From Delphinapterus leucas (lineage: Eukaryota > Chordata > Mammalia > Artiodactyla > Monodontidae): a DNA stretch of 64,000 nt. The stretch is from assembly GCF_002288925.2 (NCBI RefSeq), contig NW_022098069.1, positions 84,352,755-84,416,754 on the forward strand, given 5' to 3'. Shown here piece after piece: positions 35,230 to 46,794 of the stretch. Below the pieces are notes generated by a model. It saw only the letters and a list, made by a program, of their open reading frames with translations. It ran no database searches and was not told the DNA's origin. Both the position numbers and the translations under genes were made by a program. Positions within the stretch are counted from its first letter, which is position 1; each line of letters begins with the position of its first letter.

Positions 35230-35950
35230 AAGGCAACTCAAACCCTGTAGGTGGACTTACAGAGCCAGGTGAAGGAGATGGGGATGCGGGCACAGTTTTC
35301 AACAGACCGTTGTCTGTGTGTACTCCCCTGCCAAGCGCCAGAGAGAAGTGGGCAAGGGCGGTGGTCCCCTCCACACCAGCAGCCTGGGACAGGCAGGCTG
35401 AGTGCCCCAGAGGGAGGGAAAGGGGGTGGCCTGGAGCCTGGGAAAGCAGATCCTGTGTGGGCACCACTGGCTCTGCAGGAACACAGGCGGGGGCTGGCAC
35501 GTTCCTCCAGGAAAGTGGAAGCCCTCCGGCTGCTGTGTGTGAGTCCCTTCTGCCCTTGAGGGCTGCTGTGTGCTGGGGCTGGGGTCTGGATCCTGAGATC
35601 TGGGTTTCTTTTCCTTTGAGAGATACGTGTGTGTGTGTGAGAGAGAGAGAGAGAGTGGTGGGGGGAAGGAGGAAGGAGAGGAATTAGGGGGAGGGAGAGA
35701 ATGCAGCCGAACGGTGTTCCCACCCAGGTCTGCCCGGCTCCATTGCCTTCCTTGAGGGCACTGACCTTGTCTCTAATTCAGGAAGCGGCAACCCCCAGAA
35801 ATGCCTGCCCACGTGGACAGACAGACCTCAGAACGGAGCTGTCAGGGACGTCTGGCGCTTCTGACAATCGCACTGGGCATATGAGGGACCATGTGGGACC
35901 TGTCCAAGGCATAGCCCAGAGCTCAGAGCTACCTACACCTGTGATCAACT
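35230..35950. other. Intergenic sequence with short TG/GA simple repeat
   Basis: A (TG)n(GA)n tract lies at about 35627-35656. I recognise nothing else. Confidence 0.5.
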
Positions 35951-35954
35951 TAAC

Positions 35955-36080
35955 CCCCTTGGAATCTTGGTTTCCTCATCTGTAAAATGGGGGTAATGAT
36001 GTCGATTTCAGGGGTTACTGCAAGGATCATGTGAGGGTGTGTTTGTAAAGTACAAACCCTCAATAAATGGCTCTGTTCTT
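35955..36080 (+). mobile_element. MIR SINE
   Basis: Forward MIR core: TTGGTTTCCTCATCTGTAAA, ATGGGGGTAATGATGTCGAT and the tail CTCAATAAATGGCTCTG. Confidence 0.8.
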
Positions 36081-36084
36081 ATCT

Positions 36085-37385
36085 TTTTCTGGGAGAAGCA
36101 TGTCAGGGATGACCCACATGCACTGGGCCATAATCCACACATCACGCCTCCTTTGCACATGCGTGCTCCCTCCTCCAGCCAGTGGGCTCCTACTCACCCT
36201 TCAGGACCCACTATGAATGGCCCCTTCCGTAAAGCCTTTCCCGGCTGCAGGGCTTCCTCGCCAGGACACCACTTTGCTCTCTACACCTCACTGTGCAGCG
36301 GTCTTCACACTAGACTGTCACCGCCTGCTCGCCTGCGGGGGTCCTGCTCACTATGGGGCCTGGGGTGGGTCCATCCACCGTCTGTGCCACACCCAGCACT
36401 GGGCTGGTTCCCAGGAGGCTTAGCACAGGAAGGCACGGGCGTGAGACCTCCTGACCGAAGGCGGGTCCGGGAGGAGTAAGCCTCCGGTGAAGATGGTCAG
36501 GAAGCGGACAGAAGTGTCCCCAGGGGTTGGGGTTTGAGGGAGCCTCTCAGCCTCCCTGGACACGGCAGCAGGTTTGCCTTGCGTGGCTGAGAAAGGGCTT
36601 TGAACCCACGTGGAGGGAGACTCGGAGAATTTCTGCACAGAACAGAATGTTCTTTTCTCTTCTCAGAAATCCCTTAAGCGCCTCTTTCCCAGGCCATGTT
36701 TTTCACCGTGAGTTATTGTCGTATATATTTTCCACTGAAGGACGGGCCAGGCAGATCGTTGTTGGATCTCCTGCTGCAGAGACTTTGCCAGGCTACTTCT
36801 GTGAATTGCGTGTTAGACAAATGCACGTGTGGGAGTTTCTGTTCTGAACTACACGTGTCCTGTGTCCTGCACGACAAATGCACGTGTCCTGGCTGGATGG
36901 TTGGAGCCGTGGCTTTTTCAGGATGAAGCACCTGCAGGGACCGTATGACCCCAGCCCCTTCTGGAAGCTGAGGCCCAAGGAGGCGACGTGGGTTGGGAAG
37001 GACAGAACCCAGACCCAGCCTGTGGTTCCCAGCTCCCCCCGACCTGCACCCTGGGTGGCGTGTCCTGATAACCCTAGGGTGGTCAGCACATGGGGGTGGG
37101 CTTACCCTTATGGGAAGTGGGCTGGAGCTGGAGCCTGGATGGTGTCCAGTAGGGGCTGTGAATGTCACAGATCTCCCCTCATCACCTGTGTCAGTTTCAA
37201 CGCTTTCCTTGTCCCCTTAATGGTTTATTTATTTAACTGTTGCATGAGCGCCCTTGGCCTACAGCTGGGGCAATAAAATGGCACTGCGATTCAGGGTAAA
37301 AAAATCATGGCAAGTATTGTTTGCCTATTGGTCAGGCTTGAAATGTAGCTATAATCTCAAGGAGGCTGGGAAGGCCCTGAGGACA
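36085..37385. other. Intergenic sequence, no gene recognised
   Basis: I see no repeat family or exon with confidence. An AATAAAATGG near 37271 is an isolated polyadenylation-like word without an upstream gene. Confidence 0.45.
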
Positions 37386-37770
37386 GGTAGTGGGTTGAAT
37401 AGTATCCCCCAAACTCAGGTCCACACGGAACCTCAGAATGTGACCTTGTTTGCAGCGCGGGTTTCTGCAGGTGTAATTAGTTAAGGACCTGGAGATGAGA
37501 TCATGATGCAGATGGGCCCTACATCCAAAGACCAGTCCTTATAAGAGAGAGAAGAGGTGGTGACAGATGTGGAGGCTGGGGTGACGTGGCCACAGCCCAG
37601 GAACTTCTGGAGCCTCCAGGAACTGGAAGAGGCAGAAAGGATCCTCCCCTGGAGGCTTAGGAGGGAGCGGCCCTGCCAGGACCTTGATTCAGACTCCTGG
37701 CCTCCAGAACTGCAAAAGCAAACAAGTGCTAAGCCCCCAGTTCGTGATAGTTTGTCTTGGCAAACAGTGA
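37386..37770 (+). mobile_element. MaLR-type (MLT1-like) LTR remnant
   Basis: Forward landmarks: GTGGGTTGAATAGTATCCCC, CCTCAGAATGTGACCTTGTT, GGTGTAATTAGTTAAGGACC, and near the 3' end GGCCTCCAGAACTGCAAAAG. This is the best preserved LTR copy in the window. Confidence 0.8.
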
Positions 37771-37774
37771 GGGC

Positions 37775-39827
37775 GAGAGCTGTGTCCAGTCTACCTGGAC
37801 TCCCTGGGCCGGTAAGCCCCGCCCTGGCTTCAGTAGCGGACGACTAGGGCTGGTCGCCACCTGCTGCTTGACCTGGTGGGGTGATACGGGAGTGTTGTCT
37901 GTGAAAATCCATGCAGCTGTCCACCTAGGCCCTGTACCCTTGGCCGCGGCATGATGCTGCACTTCAGTGAGAAGACATAAAATTGCTTCTCACTTCCCTG
38001 CAACCCACACGTTCCTCCTTGTCAAACACGGGCCCTTCCCTCTTCTGAGCCTCGGTTTAAACACCAGCCACACGGGAAGAGAAACAATGGCCCCCCGCCC
38101 CAGGGTGTGGGAGACCAGAAGTCTGAACTCCAAGTTCAGTGAGCGGTTATTGGAACTTGGGAGGGTGTTTGTTGACTGCCTCTCGTGGGCGCCCCCAAGC
38201 TCCGACAGCCTCTGACTCAAAGCCCAGCCTCCCCTACTCCCATGGGGGCTCTTTCAGTCCAGGGACATCCAGCCCGGTGTCCCCTGCACAGAATCACAAC
38301 CTCCTGCCGCTGGCGGTACCCGGGGAGGGCACTCTGGCCTAACCTCGGGTTGGAGAGACGCCTGCCAGCTGTGGGCCGGGGGACCAGCCACTCCCCTCTT
38401 GGGCCCCGGGTTCTCATCTATAACATGGTGATGGGAGAAGGGGTGAACACGTTTCAGAGCGACAGGAAGTGGGCGGGCTCCAGACAGTGTACCTGAGAGA
38501 CCTGGGTCCCATCAGGGAGGTGAGGGGTTCACGGAGCCCCTGCCGGGTGGGTGCTGGGTCTGGGGTCCCCTTGGGGCCGCTGGGAGAAACGATGCAGCAC
38601 ACGCTGCGGGTAGAGGCAGATGCTCCTTCCTCTTGCCGTCAGATGAGGCAGACAGAAAGCAGGAAGTGCGTGCAGAGAAGGGGCTGGACATCCCGCCTGG
38701 GGACTGGGGAGGGTTCCACAAAGGGGAAGCATTCAGGGGCCTGACTCTGTGCGACAGCCAACGTCTCCAGCTCTCAGTGTTGTCTGTGCGTCCCCAGGAT
38801 GTCATGTGTGGATGGGTGAGTGCGCGTGAGGCAGCAGCACGTAGAGGGGCGTCCAGGGCAAGACTCTTCCAGGAAGAGCCACGCCAGGGCCAGGGCCGGG
38901 CCCTGGGACCAGCAGCTGCAGGGTGTGGCCGAGGGCAGGGCTGCAGGGAGAGCCCAGCAAGCAGCCGCCAGGTGGGAGGGTTTTGAGGTGAGCAGCTGTC
39001 GGCCAGACCCCAGGCATCGTCCCCGAGCACAGGCGGCTCTCCGGTCTTCCGTGCTGGACACCCTCCCCGTCACCTTCCAAGGACACTCCTCAGGCAGCAG
39101 GAGCTGGGCTGCAGGGGTACCGCGTGCAGCAAATACTCTTTCAGAGATGAGACTCCAGGATGGCCAAGGGGCACCAAGACGGGCCCTCCTGCTGAAGGAG
39201 GGATGAACCAGTAGAACCTTTCTAGAAAGCAAGTTGGCCCTCAGTGCCAAGTCTTAAAGGAGTTTATATCCGTGACCCCTGACTACTCCTACAGGACTTC
39301 TCCCCAAAGACACCATCACGATGCCCGCAAACATTCACGCCCGGGACATTCACCCCGGCTTCATCAGTGGCCGTGCACCGTGCGAGGAGGCGGGGTTGAC
39401 TGAACAGATGACAGCACCCACCCAGCTAGGTGACACGTGGCCACCTAAAGCATGCTTTTGAGAAGGTTTAACGAAGGGGGAAGTGGTCGCTCTGTGACGT
39501 GAGTCGATAAACGTGACGCACAGCCATGGTGGGAGCGTCCATTACGCACACCCCGCTCTTCACTGACCCGGCTTCCCCAGCGCACCTTCGTCTTCCCTGT
39601 ATCCACCCTGTGTCTGGGGGAGAAGAGCCCTTCAGGGCTGCCAGCTGGCTTCCAGCTGGGCTCAGCTCCCGGGAGAGTGGGGGAGGGACAGGGATCCCCA
39701 GATCTCCCCCAGCTCCGGCCAGGGGGCCCCAGAACTTGGGAACCCCCCCTCCTTCCTCTGCCCCCAGGGGTGGAGGTGGCTTCGTGCACTGTTGCAGCTT
39801 TTCTGTGCCTCCATTGCTGTCCCGTGA
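37775..39827. other. Intergenic sequence, no gene recognised
   Basis: Moderately GC-rich unique sequence. The text near 38380-38430 (TCTTGGGCCCCGGGTTCTCA) is weakly MIR-like. No convincing exon on either strand. Confidence 0.45.
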
Positions 39828-39839
39828 CCAGTGCCTGTT

Positions 39840-40051
39840 TTTGTTTTTGTGTGTGTGTGTGTGGTACGCGGGCCTCTCACTGTTGTGGCCTCTCCCGTTG
39901 TGGAGCGCAGGCCCCGGACGCGCAGGCTAAGCGGCCATGGCTCACGGGCCCAGCCGCTCCGCGGCATGCGGGATCCTCCCGGACCGGGGCACGAACCCGT
40001 GTCCCCTGCATCGGCAGGCGGACTCTTAACCACTGCGCCACCAGGGAAGCC
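39840..40051 (-). mobile_element. Full-length CHR-2-like cetacean SINE (reverse)
   Basis: It carries the diagnostic body in reverse (GCGGCCATGGCTCACGGGCC) and the head GGCTTCCCTGGTGGCGCAGT in reverse at the right end. A perfect 12-bp CCAGTGCCTGTT flanks it at 39828-39839 and 40052-40063. The tail side carries a (TG)n run. Confidence 0.92.
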
Positions 40052-40114
40052 CCAGTGCCTGTTATTCATCACCTGTTTGAAATGCCGAGACTGGTGTCTG
40101 TTTTCCCAGGAGGA

Positions 40115-40830
40115 TTTTTTTAACATTTTATTTTGAAATAATTATTGATTTGCAAGAAGTTGCAAAGATAGTACAGAGAGGTCCCATGTACCCTTCAACC
40201 AGCTGATTGCATCTTATGTAACAACGGCTCAGAAATTGACGTTAGAAGGTGTGTGTATGTGTGTGTCTGTGCCACTTTATCACATATGTAGATTCATGCA
40301 ACCACCCCGCAGGCAAGACACAGAGCCAGTCCTCCCCCACGGCCATCTCCCTGCGTCACACCCTCCCCACCGTCCCTAAACCCCTGCACCCACGAATCTG
40401 TTCTTCATTTCTGTGATTTTGTCCTTCCAAGTTTACATAAATGGATCACACAGTATGTGAAGCTGTGACACTGACTTTTCCCCTCCACATGATGTCCTGG
40501 AGGCCACCCAAGTTGTTCTGTTTATCAGTGGGTTCCTCCTTTGCATTGGGAGTGGCATCCACGGTGCGAATGGGATGAACGGACACACACGGTTGACTTA
40601 ACCATTCATGTAAGTCATCGCTTTGGGCCACTACCCAGAAAGCGGCTCTGAAGGATTAGGTGCAGGTTTTGTGTGAACGCGAGCCTTTATTTCTCTGGCA
40701 TGAACACCCAGGAATGTGATAGCTGAGTCCTACGTATAGGTTTAGTTTAGATTTCTTTTTTTTTTTTAAGAAACTGTCAGATTATTTTCCAGAGTGGCCA
40801 CACCACTTTACACATCCCGACAAGATTTTG
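40115..40830 (-). mobile_element. L1M-type LINE 3' end (reverse)
   Basis: Plus-strand text TTTTAACATTTTATTTTGAA, GCAAAGATAGTACAGAGAGG and CCCATGTACCCTTCAACCAG is the reverse of the L1M 3' UTR. It continues through ATTTTCCAGAGTGGCCACAC. Confidence 0.75.
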
Positions 40831-41189
40831 AGCGAGGTGCACGCCTCGGAGAAAAGCACAAACATGATTGCTATCTCTGGTTGCCATCGTCAAGTATAAT
40901 GTTTACTCCTTATGTGTATATTTCTGTATCTTCCAAATTTTATGAAATACACGCGTATTTTGTAATATACATTTGGTCGTCAGAAAAAAAAGTACATTCT
41001 GTGAAAATTACTGGATAAAATGAGAAATTTTTCATGAAACCCTGTTTTTTAAAATGAAGATACTACAAAGTCTGTCAGTAAGATCTAAACTACATAACAA
41101 ACTCACACACACATACACGCCCCAAGACTCAAGACCAGAGGACAACACCCTGCCTGTCAGCCGGGGTCCACCCTGACTGCTGGGGTTGG

Positions 41190-41745
41190 AGTCAGTATTC
41201 ATTTCCTGGACCTGTCATAACAAAGTACCATAAACGTGGTGACTTAAAAAGATAGAAATTGATTCTCTTACTGCCCCAGAGGCCAGAAGTCCAAATAAAG
41301 GAGTCTACAGGGCCGGGCTCCATCCAGAGGCTCTCGGAAGGAGCCCGCTCCCTCCGTCTTCTTTGGGTTCCACGTGTTCCTGGCTTGTGGCCCCATCACT
41401 CCAATCTCTGCCTCCCTCTGTGTGGACATCTCCTCCTCCTTCTCTGTGTGTGTGTGTTTCTTACAAAGACACTCGTCACTGGATTTAGGGCTCTCCCAGA
41501 TAACCCAGGGTGAGCTCATCTCAAGACCCTTAGCTCAATTACATCTGTGAAGACACTATTTCCTTTTTTTTCCCTTTTTTTTTTTGACTTATTTTTTGGC
41601 CGCATCAAATGGCATGCGGGATCTTAGTTCCCCGACCAGGGATCAAACCCGCGCCCCCTGCATTGGAAGTGCAGAGTCTTAACCACTGGACCGCCAGGGA
41701 AGTCCTGAGCCTATCTCCAAATAAGGAAGTTCACAGTCACAGGGT
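41190..41745 (-). mobile_element. MaLR-type LTR remnant split by a SINE
   Basis: Reverse MLT1-like text runs CAAAGTACCATAAACGTGGT, AGGCCAGAAGTCCAAATAAA and GACACTCGTCACTGGATTTA. It then breaks at about 41565 for a SINE and resumes with GAGCCTATCTCCAAATAAGG. The duplicated LTR word GACACTATTTCC / GAGCCTATCTCC at the break is the diverged target-site duplication. Confidence 0.75.
41566..41706 (-). mobile_element. CHR-1-like SINE nested in an LTR
   Basis: The text GGCATGCGGGATCTTAGTTC and the end CCGCCAGGGAAGTCC are present. It lies inside the MaLR-type LTR and is therefore younger than it. Confidence 0.85.
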
Positions 41746-41759
41746 CTGTTGTTTTTTTT

Positions 41760-41995
41760 CTTTTTAATTTTTATTTTATATTGGAGTAGAGTTGATTAAC
41801 AATGTTGTGTTAGTTTCAGGTGTACAGCAAAGTGATTCAGTTATACATACACATGTATCTACTCTTTTTCAAACGTTTTTCCCATTTAGGTTGTTACAGA
41901 ATATTGAGCAGAGTTCCCTGTGCTCTACAGTAGGTCCTTGTTGGTTATCTATTTTATATATAGTAGTGTGTGTATGTCAATCCCAAACTCAATTT
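41760..41995 (-). mobile_element. Artiodactyl-type L1 3' end (reverse)
   Basis: Reverse 3' UTR: TTATATTGGAGTAGAGTTGA, TTTCAGGTGTACAGCAAAGT and CAATCCCAAACTC. This 3' end type is common in cetartiodactyl L1s. Confidence 0.85.
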
Positions 41996-42082
41996 ATTCC
42001 TACCGGTCTGGGGGTTAAGACTTGGCTATACCTTTTGCAGGGCCACCATCCAACCTACTATGATGGGGTAGCTTTAACAATG

Positions 42083-42455
42083 CCTGCCCTGGTGGCACAG
42101 TGGTTAAGAATCCGCCTGCCAATGCAGGGGACACAGGTTCCATCCCTGGTCCGGCAGGATCCCACGTGCCTTGGAGCAACTAAGCGCATGTGTCACAACT
42201 ACTGAGCCCGTGTACCACAACTGCTGAGCCTGCGCTCTAGAGCCCACGAGCCACAACTACTGAAGCCCTTGCGCCTAGAGCCCCTGCTCGGCAACAAGAG
42301 AAACCACTGCAATGAGAAGCCCGCGCACCACAACCAAGAGTAGCCCCCTCTCGCCGCAAGTAGAAAAAGCCCGCGCGCAGCCATGAAGACTCAACGCAGC
42401 CAGACATATATATGTACATATATCAATCAATAAATTTTTTAAAACACTTAAAAAA
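42083..42455 (+). mobile_element. Long CHR-like SINE
   Basis: It starts CTGCCCTGGTGGCACAGTGG and has an extended body with repeated CACAACTACTGAGCC-type words, ending in an A-rich tail with TATATA. It belongs to the long variant, like 48654-49020. Confidence 0.85.
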
Positions 42456-42859
42456 AAACGGTCTGCCTATTTTTTCCTACTTTCTAAATGATCCACAAGA
42501 ATATTCTATTATTAGAAGCACCAGTAGGAATCACAATACTGTAAGAAATGCACAATAATAAGTTACTTTTCCCAACTTGAGAGAGACAGAAACAGAGAGA
42601 CAGTCGAGAGGGATGGATAACAGAGCGCCAGACCCTCCCGGGTGCGCAGACATGCCCATCCCCCACTACCCCCGGCCCTCCCTGCCCATGGCAGAGGGCT
42701 GGACACTGCCCGAGTGAGTGGCTGTGTCGGTGTGCCCAGGTGACATCATCACCCAGGCATTTCCCCGGTGTGCAGGCACAGAGCGGGGGGCCCGTGGCCC
42801 GAGAGGATGGGGACATGGCGGGGGTGATGCAGGCTGTCGGGGAGCAGCAGATGGAAGGC

Positions 42860-43165
42860 CGTGAGCGTGTTTACTGAGCGCTGTCTGGGCAGCACTTTGG
42901 GGAGGTCACCCTTGACCCCACTGGGGCAGGTCAGCATGGTCACCCCCGCTTTACAGGTGAGGACACAGCATCTCAGACAGTTGGATCGTTGCTCACAGCT
43001 GAGAGCTGGGGAGTGGCAGAGCTGCGACTTGCACAGGGCACGTGGTCTCAAGGACAATTTCCCATGCAGGCTCTGGCCAAATGCAGACTGGGAACTTGTC
43101 CCTTGGCCTGTCCCGGTGGTATACGCAGCGGTGCTCAATAAATGTTCCTGGACCTACCTCCTCGA
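42860..43165 (-). mobile_element. MIR-like remnant
   Basis: The text GCTTTACAGGTGAGGACACA and, near the end, GTGCTCAATAAATGTTCCTG are MIR-like words. Orientation is uncertain because the two cores do not agree, so this may be two old fragments. Confidence 0.4.
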
Positions 43166-43639
43166 GGGCGGGCTCATGTCTATTTTGTTCCTGCGCAGCC
43201 AGCAGCCGGCCTGCGGGGGAGGGACCCCTTCGGAGGGGGGTGGCTGAAGGAGCAGGAGCTGCAGGGCTCTGAGCCGCGAGTCCACGTCCCCACTGTGCCG
43301 CTCACGTGCGCTCTGATTTGGGCATAGTTCGTGCCCTCCCTGGGCCTCGGTTTCCCCACTCGTACACTCCGGGTGGGTGCTTTCTGAGACCTTGCCAAGC
43401 TCTGCTCTTCTGATCTGTGGTAGCAAAGGGAAAAGCAAGTTTCTGTCCCCGGGAAACTGACCAGCGCTGTGCTCTCAGCACCCTGGCCCCTGCCCAGACC
43501 CCGCTGGAGGCCATGGGCCTCCCCCCTCCGGAATGAGTCCCAGGACAGGAAGTCCGGGAAGAACTCTTCCTGGCCCTGGGAACGCACCTCCGGGACCAGG
43601 ACTGTCTGCTGGGCGGGACAGTGGCTAGAGTGTAGATGC

Positions 43640-43825
43640 CGACACACACCCAGGCAGAGCATGTCCACACACACCGCACCCAGCACACACACCCTGCACA
43701 CGCACACACACGTACACACATATGCACGCGTGAGCACACATAGGTGGGCACCTGCACACACAAAGCAACACACACACCGCATCAACACATACACACACGT
43801 GCGCGCCCACACACATCTCTATGAA
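43640..43825. repeat. Degenerate CA-rich microsatellite
   Basis: About 185 bp of imperfect CACACA-type repeat with CG interruptions, for example CACGCACACACACGTACACA. Confidence 0.85.
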
Positions 43826-43859
43826 ACGACTATTAAAAGTTATACCCTCCACACGCGTC

Positions 43860-44205
43860 AGTGGAGAGAAAGGCAGTAAGTCAGAAACAGAAAAATAAAT
43901 ATCGTATGTTCACACATATATGTGGAATCTAGAAACATGGTACAGATGAACCGGTTTGCAGGGCAGAAATAGAGACACATATGTAGAGAACAAACGTATG
44001 GACACCAAGGGGGGAAAGCGGGGCTGTGGGGTATCGGGGGGTGAATTGGGGGATTCGGATTGACATGGATACACTAACTGATATGTATAAAGTATGTAAC
44101 TAATGAGAACCCGCTGTATAGCACAGGGAACTCACTTCACTTCGCTGTACAGTAGAAACTAGCACAACATGGTAAAGCAACTATACCCCAATTAAAAGAA
44201 AAAAC
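43860..44205 (+). mobile_element. L1 3' end fragment
   Basis: Forward text ATATATGTGGAATCTAGAAA, CCGCTGTATAGCACAGGGAA and ACTATACCCCAATTAAAAGA is the cetartiodactyl L1 3' UTR with tail. Confidence 0.88.
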
Positions 44206-44209
44206 AAAC

Positions 44210-44575
44210 CACCAGGGTCCCTCCGCCATGGTGCACATGTTAGAGAACTTCCTTCCAGATTTTGATAGAAAGATGTATAGTCATACATCCTGTCTAAGTT
44301 TTACCAAAATGGCATCATAGGGCCCCTCTGGGGTGTGACCCCTTTTGTCACCCTAGGAGGTAAAGTGACACTTTCCACTTGCTCTGAGTGGAAGCCTGCA
44401 TACCAGTGCCGTGCCCCATGGCACACCATCCCTCAGACCCCCTGCCACGTGGCGTTAAGTCACACCTGGTTTTCAGCGTCATAAATAGCGCCGTGGGACG
44501 TATCACAGCTCAGAATTTGTGCAAAGCCTTAACTGTTCATCTCCTCGGGATACATTCCTAGGAGCCTGTTGCGAG
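44210..44575. mobile_element. Possible old L1 remnant
   Basis: The text AGAAAGATGTATAGTCATAC and CATCTCCTCGGGATACATTC resembles degraded L1 3' UTR sequence in reverse. Tentative. Confidence 0.35.
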
Positions 44576-44844
44576 CAGCATTTCGCCTGTACAAGAATCC
44601 GTCCCTGTCCATCCGTCTGTCCAGGTGTCCCCGTCCCCCAAAGGCACCCTGCATGGGTTCAGAACACAGAGGGCACTCCCAGATGAAGCAGGCACTCCCC
44701 TCGGAGGGAAAGCAGTGTGGGCAGCGGCCTGGGGGTGAGTATTGCCGGCCAAAATCTCCCCAGGTGGCGCAGAGGTGACAGACGTGGGATGGCGGGGGCT
44801 GACTCCGTCATAGCATGAGGCCCTTTATTGCCAGTAAACGAGGG

Positions 44845-44975
44845 TTGGGTCTTTTCAATTTTGGTAAAATAGATATAACGTAAAACTCAGGTTTTAGGTC
44901 GTTTTTAGGTTTACAGTTCAGTAGCATTAAGTAATGCATAGTGCTGTACGAACATCACCACCATCTCCAGACAGA
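44845..44975 (-). mobile_element. L1M-type LINE 3' fragment
   Basis: The text AATAGATATAACGTAAAACT and CAGTTCAGTAGCATTAAGTA is the reverse of the same L1M 3' end type seen at 25499. Confidence 0.65.
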
Positions 44976-44979
44976 TGTG

Positions 44980-46460
44980 TCACTGCAGGGAGCCTGGCCA
45001 AGCTGGGAGACAGAGAACTGGGGGCTGCAGGGCCCCAGGAGATGGAGAGGAGGGGCCTGAGCTACACCCTGTGGAGGCCCTGGAGCCCAGTCCACGCACT
45101 GGAGCGCCAGGCCCGGAGCAGGGGAGGGGGAAGGGGTGCGGGCAGGGGGCATGCCTCGGAGGTGAGGTCACCCAGGACAGCTGGGCCAGAGTAGGAGCCC
45201 AAGTGCTGAGTCTGCACAAAGTCAGGGAGGGCTGGGGGGTGACGGGAGCTGGCCTAGCGCTGGGGCCTAGCGCTGGGGCCTCACAGGGGACAGGGAACCT
45301 CGGGCCCTGAGGCTAAAACTCCCGGCCCAGCCTTCAGGGAAATCATAGGGGCCCCCGGCCGCACGCAGGGTGGGAACAGCCTGGCAGGCTTTGCACGGAC
45401 CGTATCCACACAGGGTGCTAAGGTTGAAGGGGCATCGTGTCTGCAGCTCAAAGTGCCACAGAAGTGCCGAGCTCAGTGCTGGACACCACTGGGACGCAGC
45501 CTGGATGGGCACGATCCCCGCTCAGCCCTGCCTCGCCCCTCCTGGCCACACAGCGGCCAACGCCACCCTTCAAGGACACACCTCAGCTCAGCCTCCAGCC
45601 CCTGCCCCCCAGGAGCCCTGCTTGGAATCTTCGGCCAGAGCCCACCTCTCCATCCCTGCCCACACTCTGGCCACAGAGAGCCTCCTTCAGGCTCCTCCAG
45701 GCGGTGGGACATTCCGGCTATGCTGAGTGCTGCCCAGTGGGGACGTCCACGCCACCATCGGTGCCCTCTGGCTGGGCCTGGGAGGCAGGAGCTGCGTCCA
45801 GTCCTGGGCAGCACAGCCCTGGCCATGGGCACTCTGCCCAGAGTCTGGATCCTGGGAAGCAGCAGGCACCCCCGTGCTGTAAGCGGCACCTCCATCTCTC
45901 TGCACCTCGACTCCCTCACCGGACACACTTACAGCTAACAACCACCTGGCGGCTCACAGGCAGAGCGTCGCCAGCTGGGAAGGCAGGTGTGTACGGTGGG
46001 GCAGGGCGGTGTCCCTGCCTGTCTGCCCAGCTGGTGGGGAGACACGCTGCAGACAGTGACACGAGCCTGCCACGGGGAGGGCGAAGAGGCTGCCTGGGTC
46101 CCAGTGCCGGGGTCAGCACCTCTGTCCCACCCCCCGTAAGCTGCAAGCCTCGAGGGCAGCGTCGCTAATGAGCCAGCGTCCCCAGGGCTCTGCAGAAATG
46201 CTGTGGATTCTTCCTGGTTTCGGATGTCAACTCTGCCCCTTCCTGGGCTGGGTTTCCAGCCTCACCTCAGGCTGGACACTGAGACGGTCTGCCCTCTCAC
46301 CTCAGCCCGCCTTTGGTCGGGTTCCCCAGAAGCAGACCTGAGCCTTTGCTCACTGTGTTGTGGATATGCAGGGGGTGCCCCTGTGCTTAGGACACGTGCG
46401 CCGAGGAATTGAAGGTAAAGAGATGTCACGTCTGCAACTTGCCCTCAAATATTCCAGGAG
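44980..46460. other. GC-rich intergenic sequence, no gene recognised
   Basis: GC-rich with long compositional open frames (up to 243 residues from 45437) that show no family pattern, no splice-supported exon and no start context of note. A small direct repeat, GCGCTGGGGCCTA, occurs twice near 45257. Confidence 0.45.
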
Positions 46461-46467
46461 AAAACCT

Positions 46468-46550
46468 GTGCGAGAGACAGAGACAGAGAGATAGAGAGAC
46501 AGAGGTAGAGAGACAAAGAGAGACAGAGACAGAGAGCGAAGAGGAGAGAA
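46468..46550. repeat. (GAGACA)n-like simple repeat
   Basis: Imperfect GAGACAGAGAGA repeat of about 80 bp. Confidence 0.9.
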
Positions 46551-46794
46551 CAGGCTTCACGAGGACTTCTTGAGGAATGGGCACTAAGATCAGAGCTGCC
46601 CAAGGAAGGGAGAGGAAAATCCCCGGGACGATGACTGACTCCAGAAAACGGGAAAGGTCAGGCCTGGTCGTCTCCAGGGGGTCTGGGACTCAGAACTGTT
46701 GCAGAGGGGCACGTGAGCAGGACCGGTGATGGACAAAGTGCTGTGTATCAGAGTGGGGGAGGGGAGAGGGTGTCAAGACCGCTCAGTGGGGAGA

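Noticed and set aside
37195..37285. Polyadenylation-like AATAAA near 37271 suggesting an unannotated gene end
   Set aside because: No upstream exon or open frame supports it; AATAAA occurs by chance and inside repeats.
45437..46168. 243-residue open frame in intergenic DNA
   Set aside because: Compositional: GC- and Pro/Ser/Ala-rich, overlapped by open frames in other frames and strands, no motif, no splice or promoter support.
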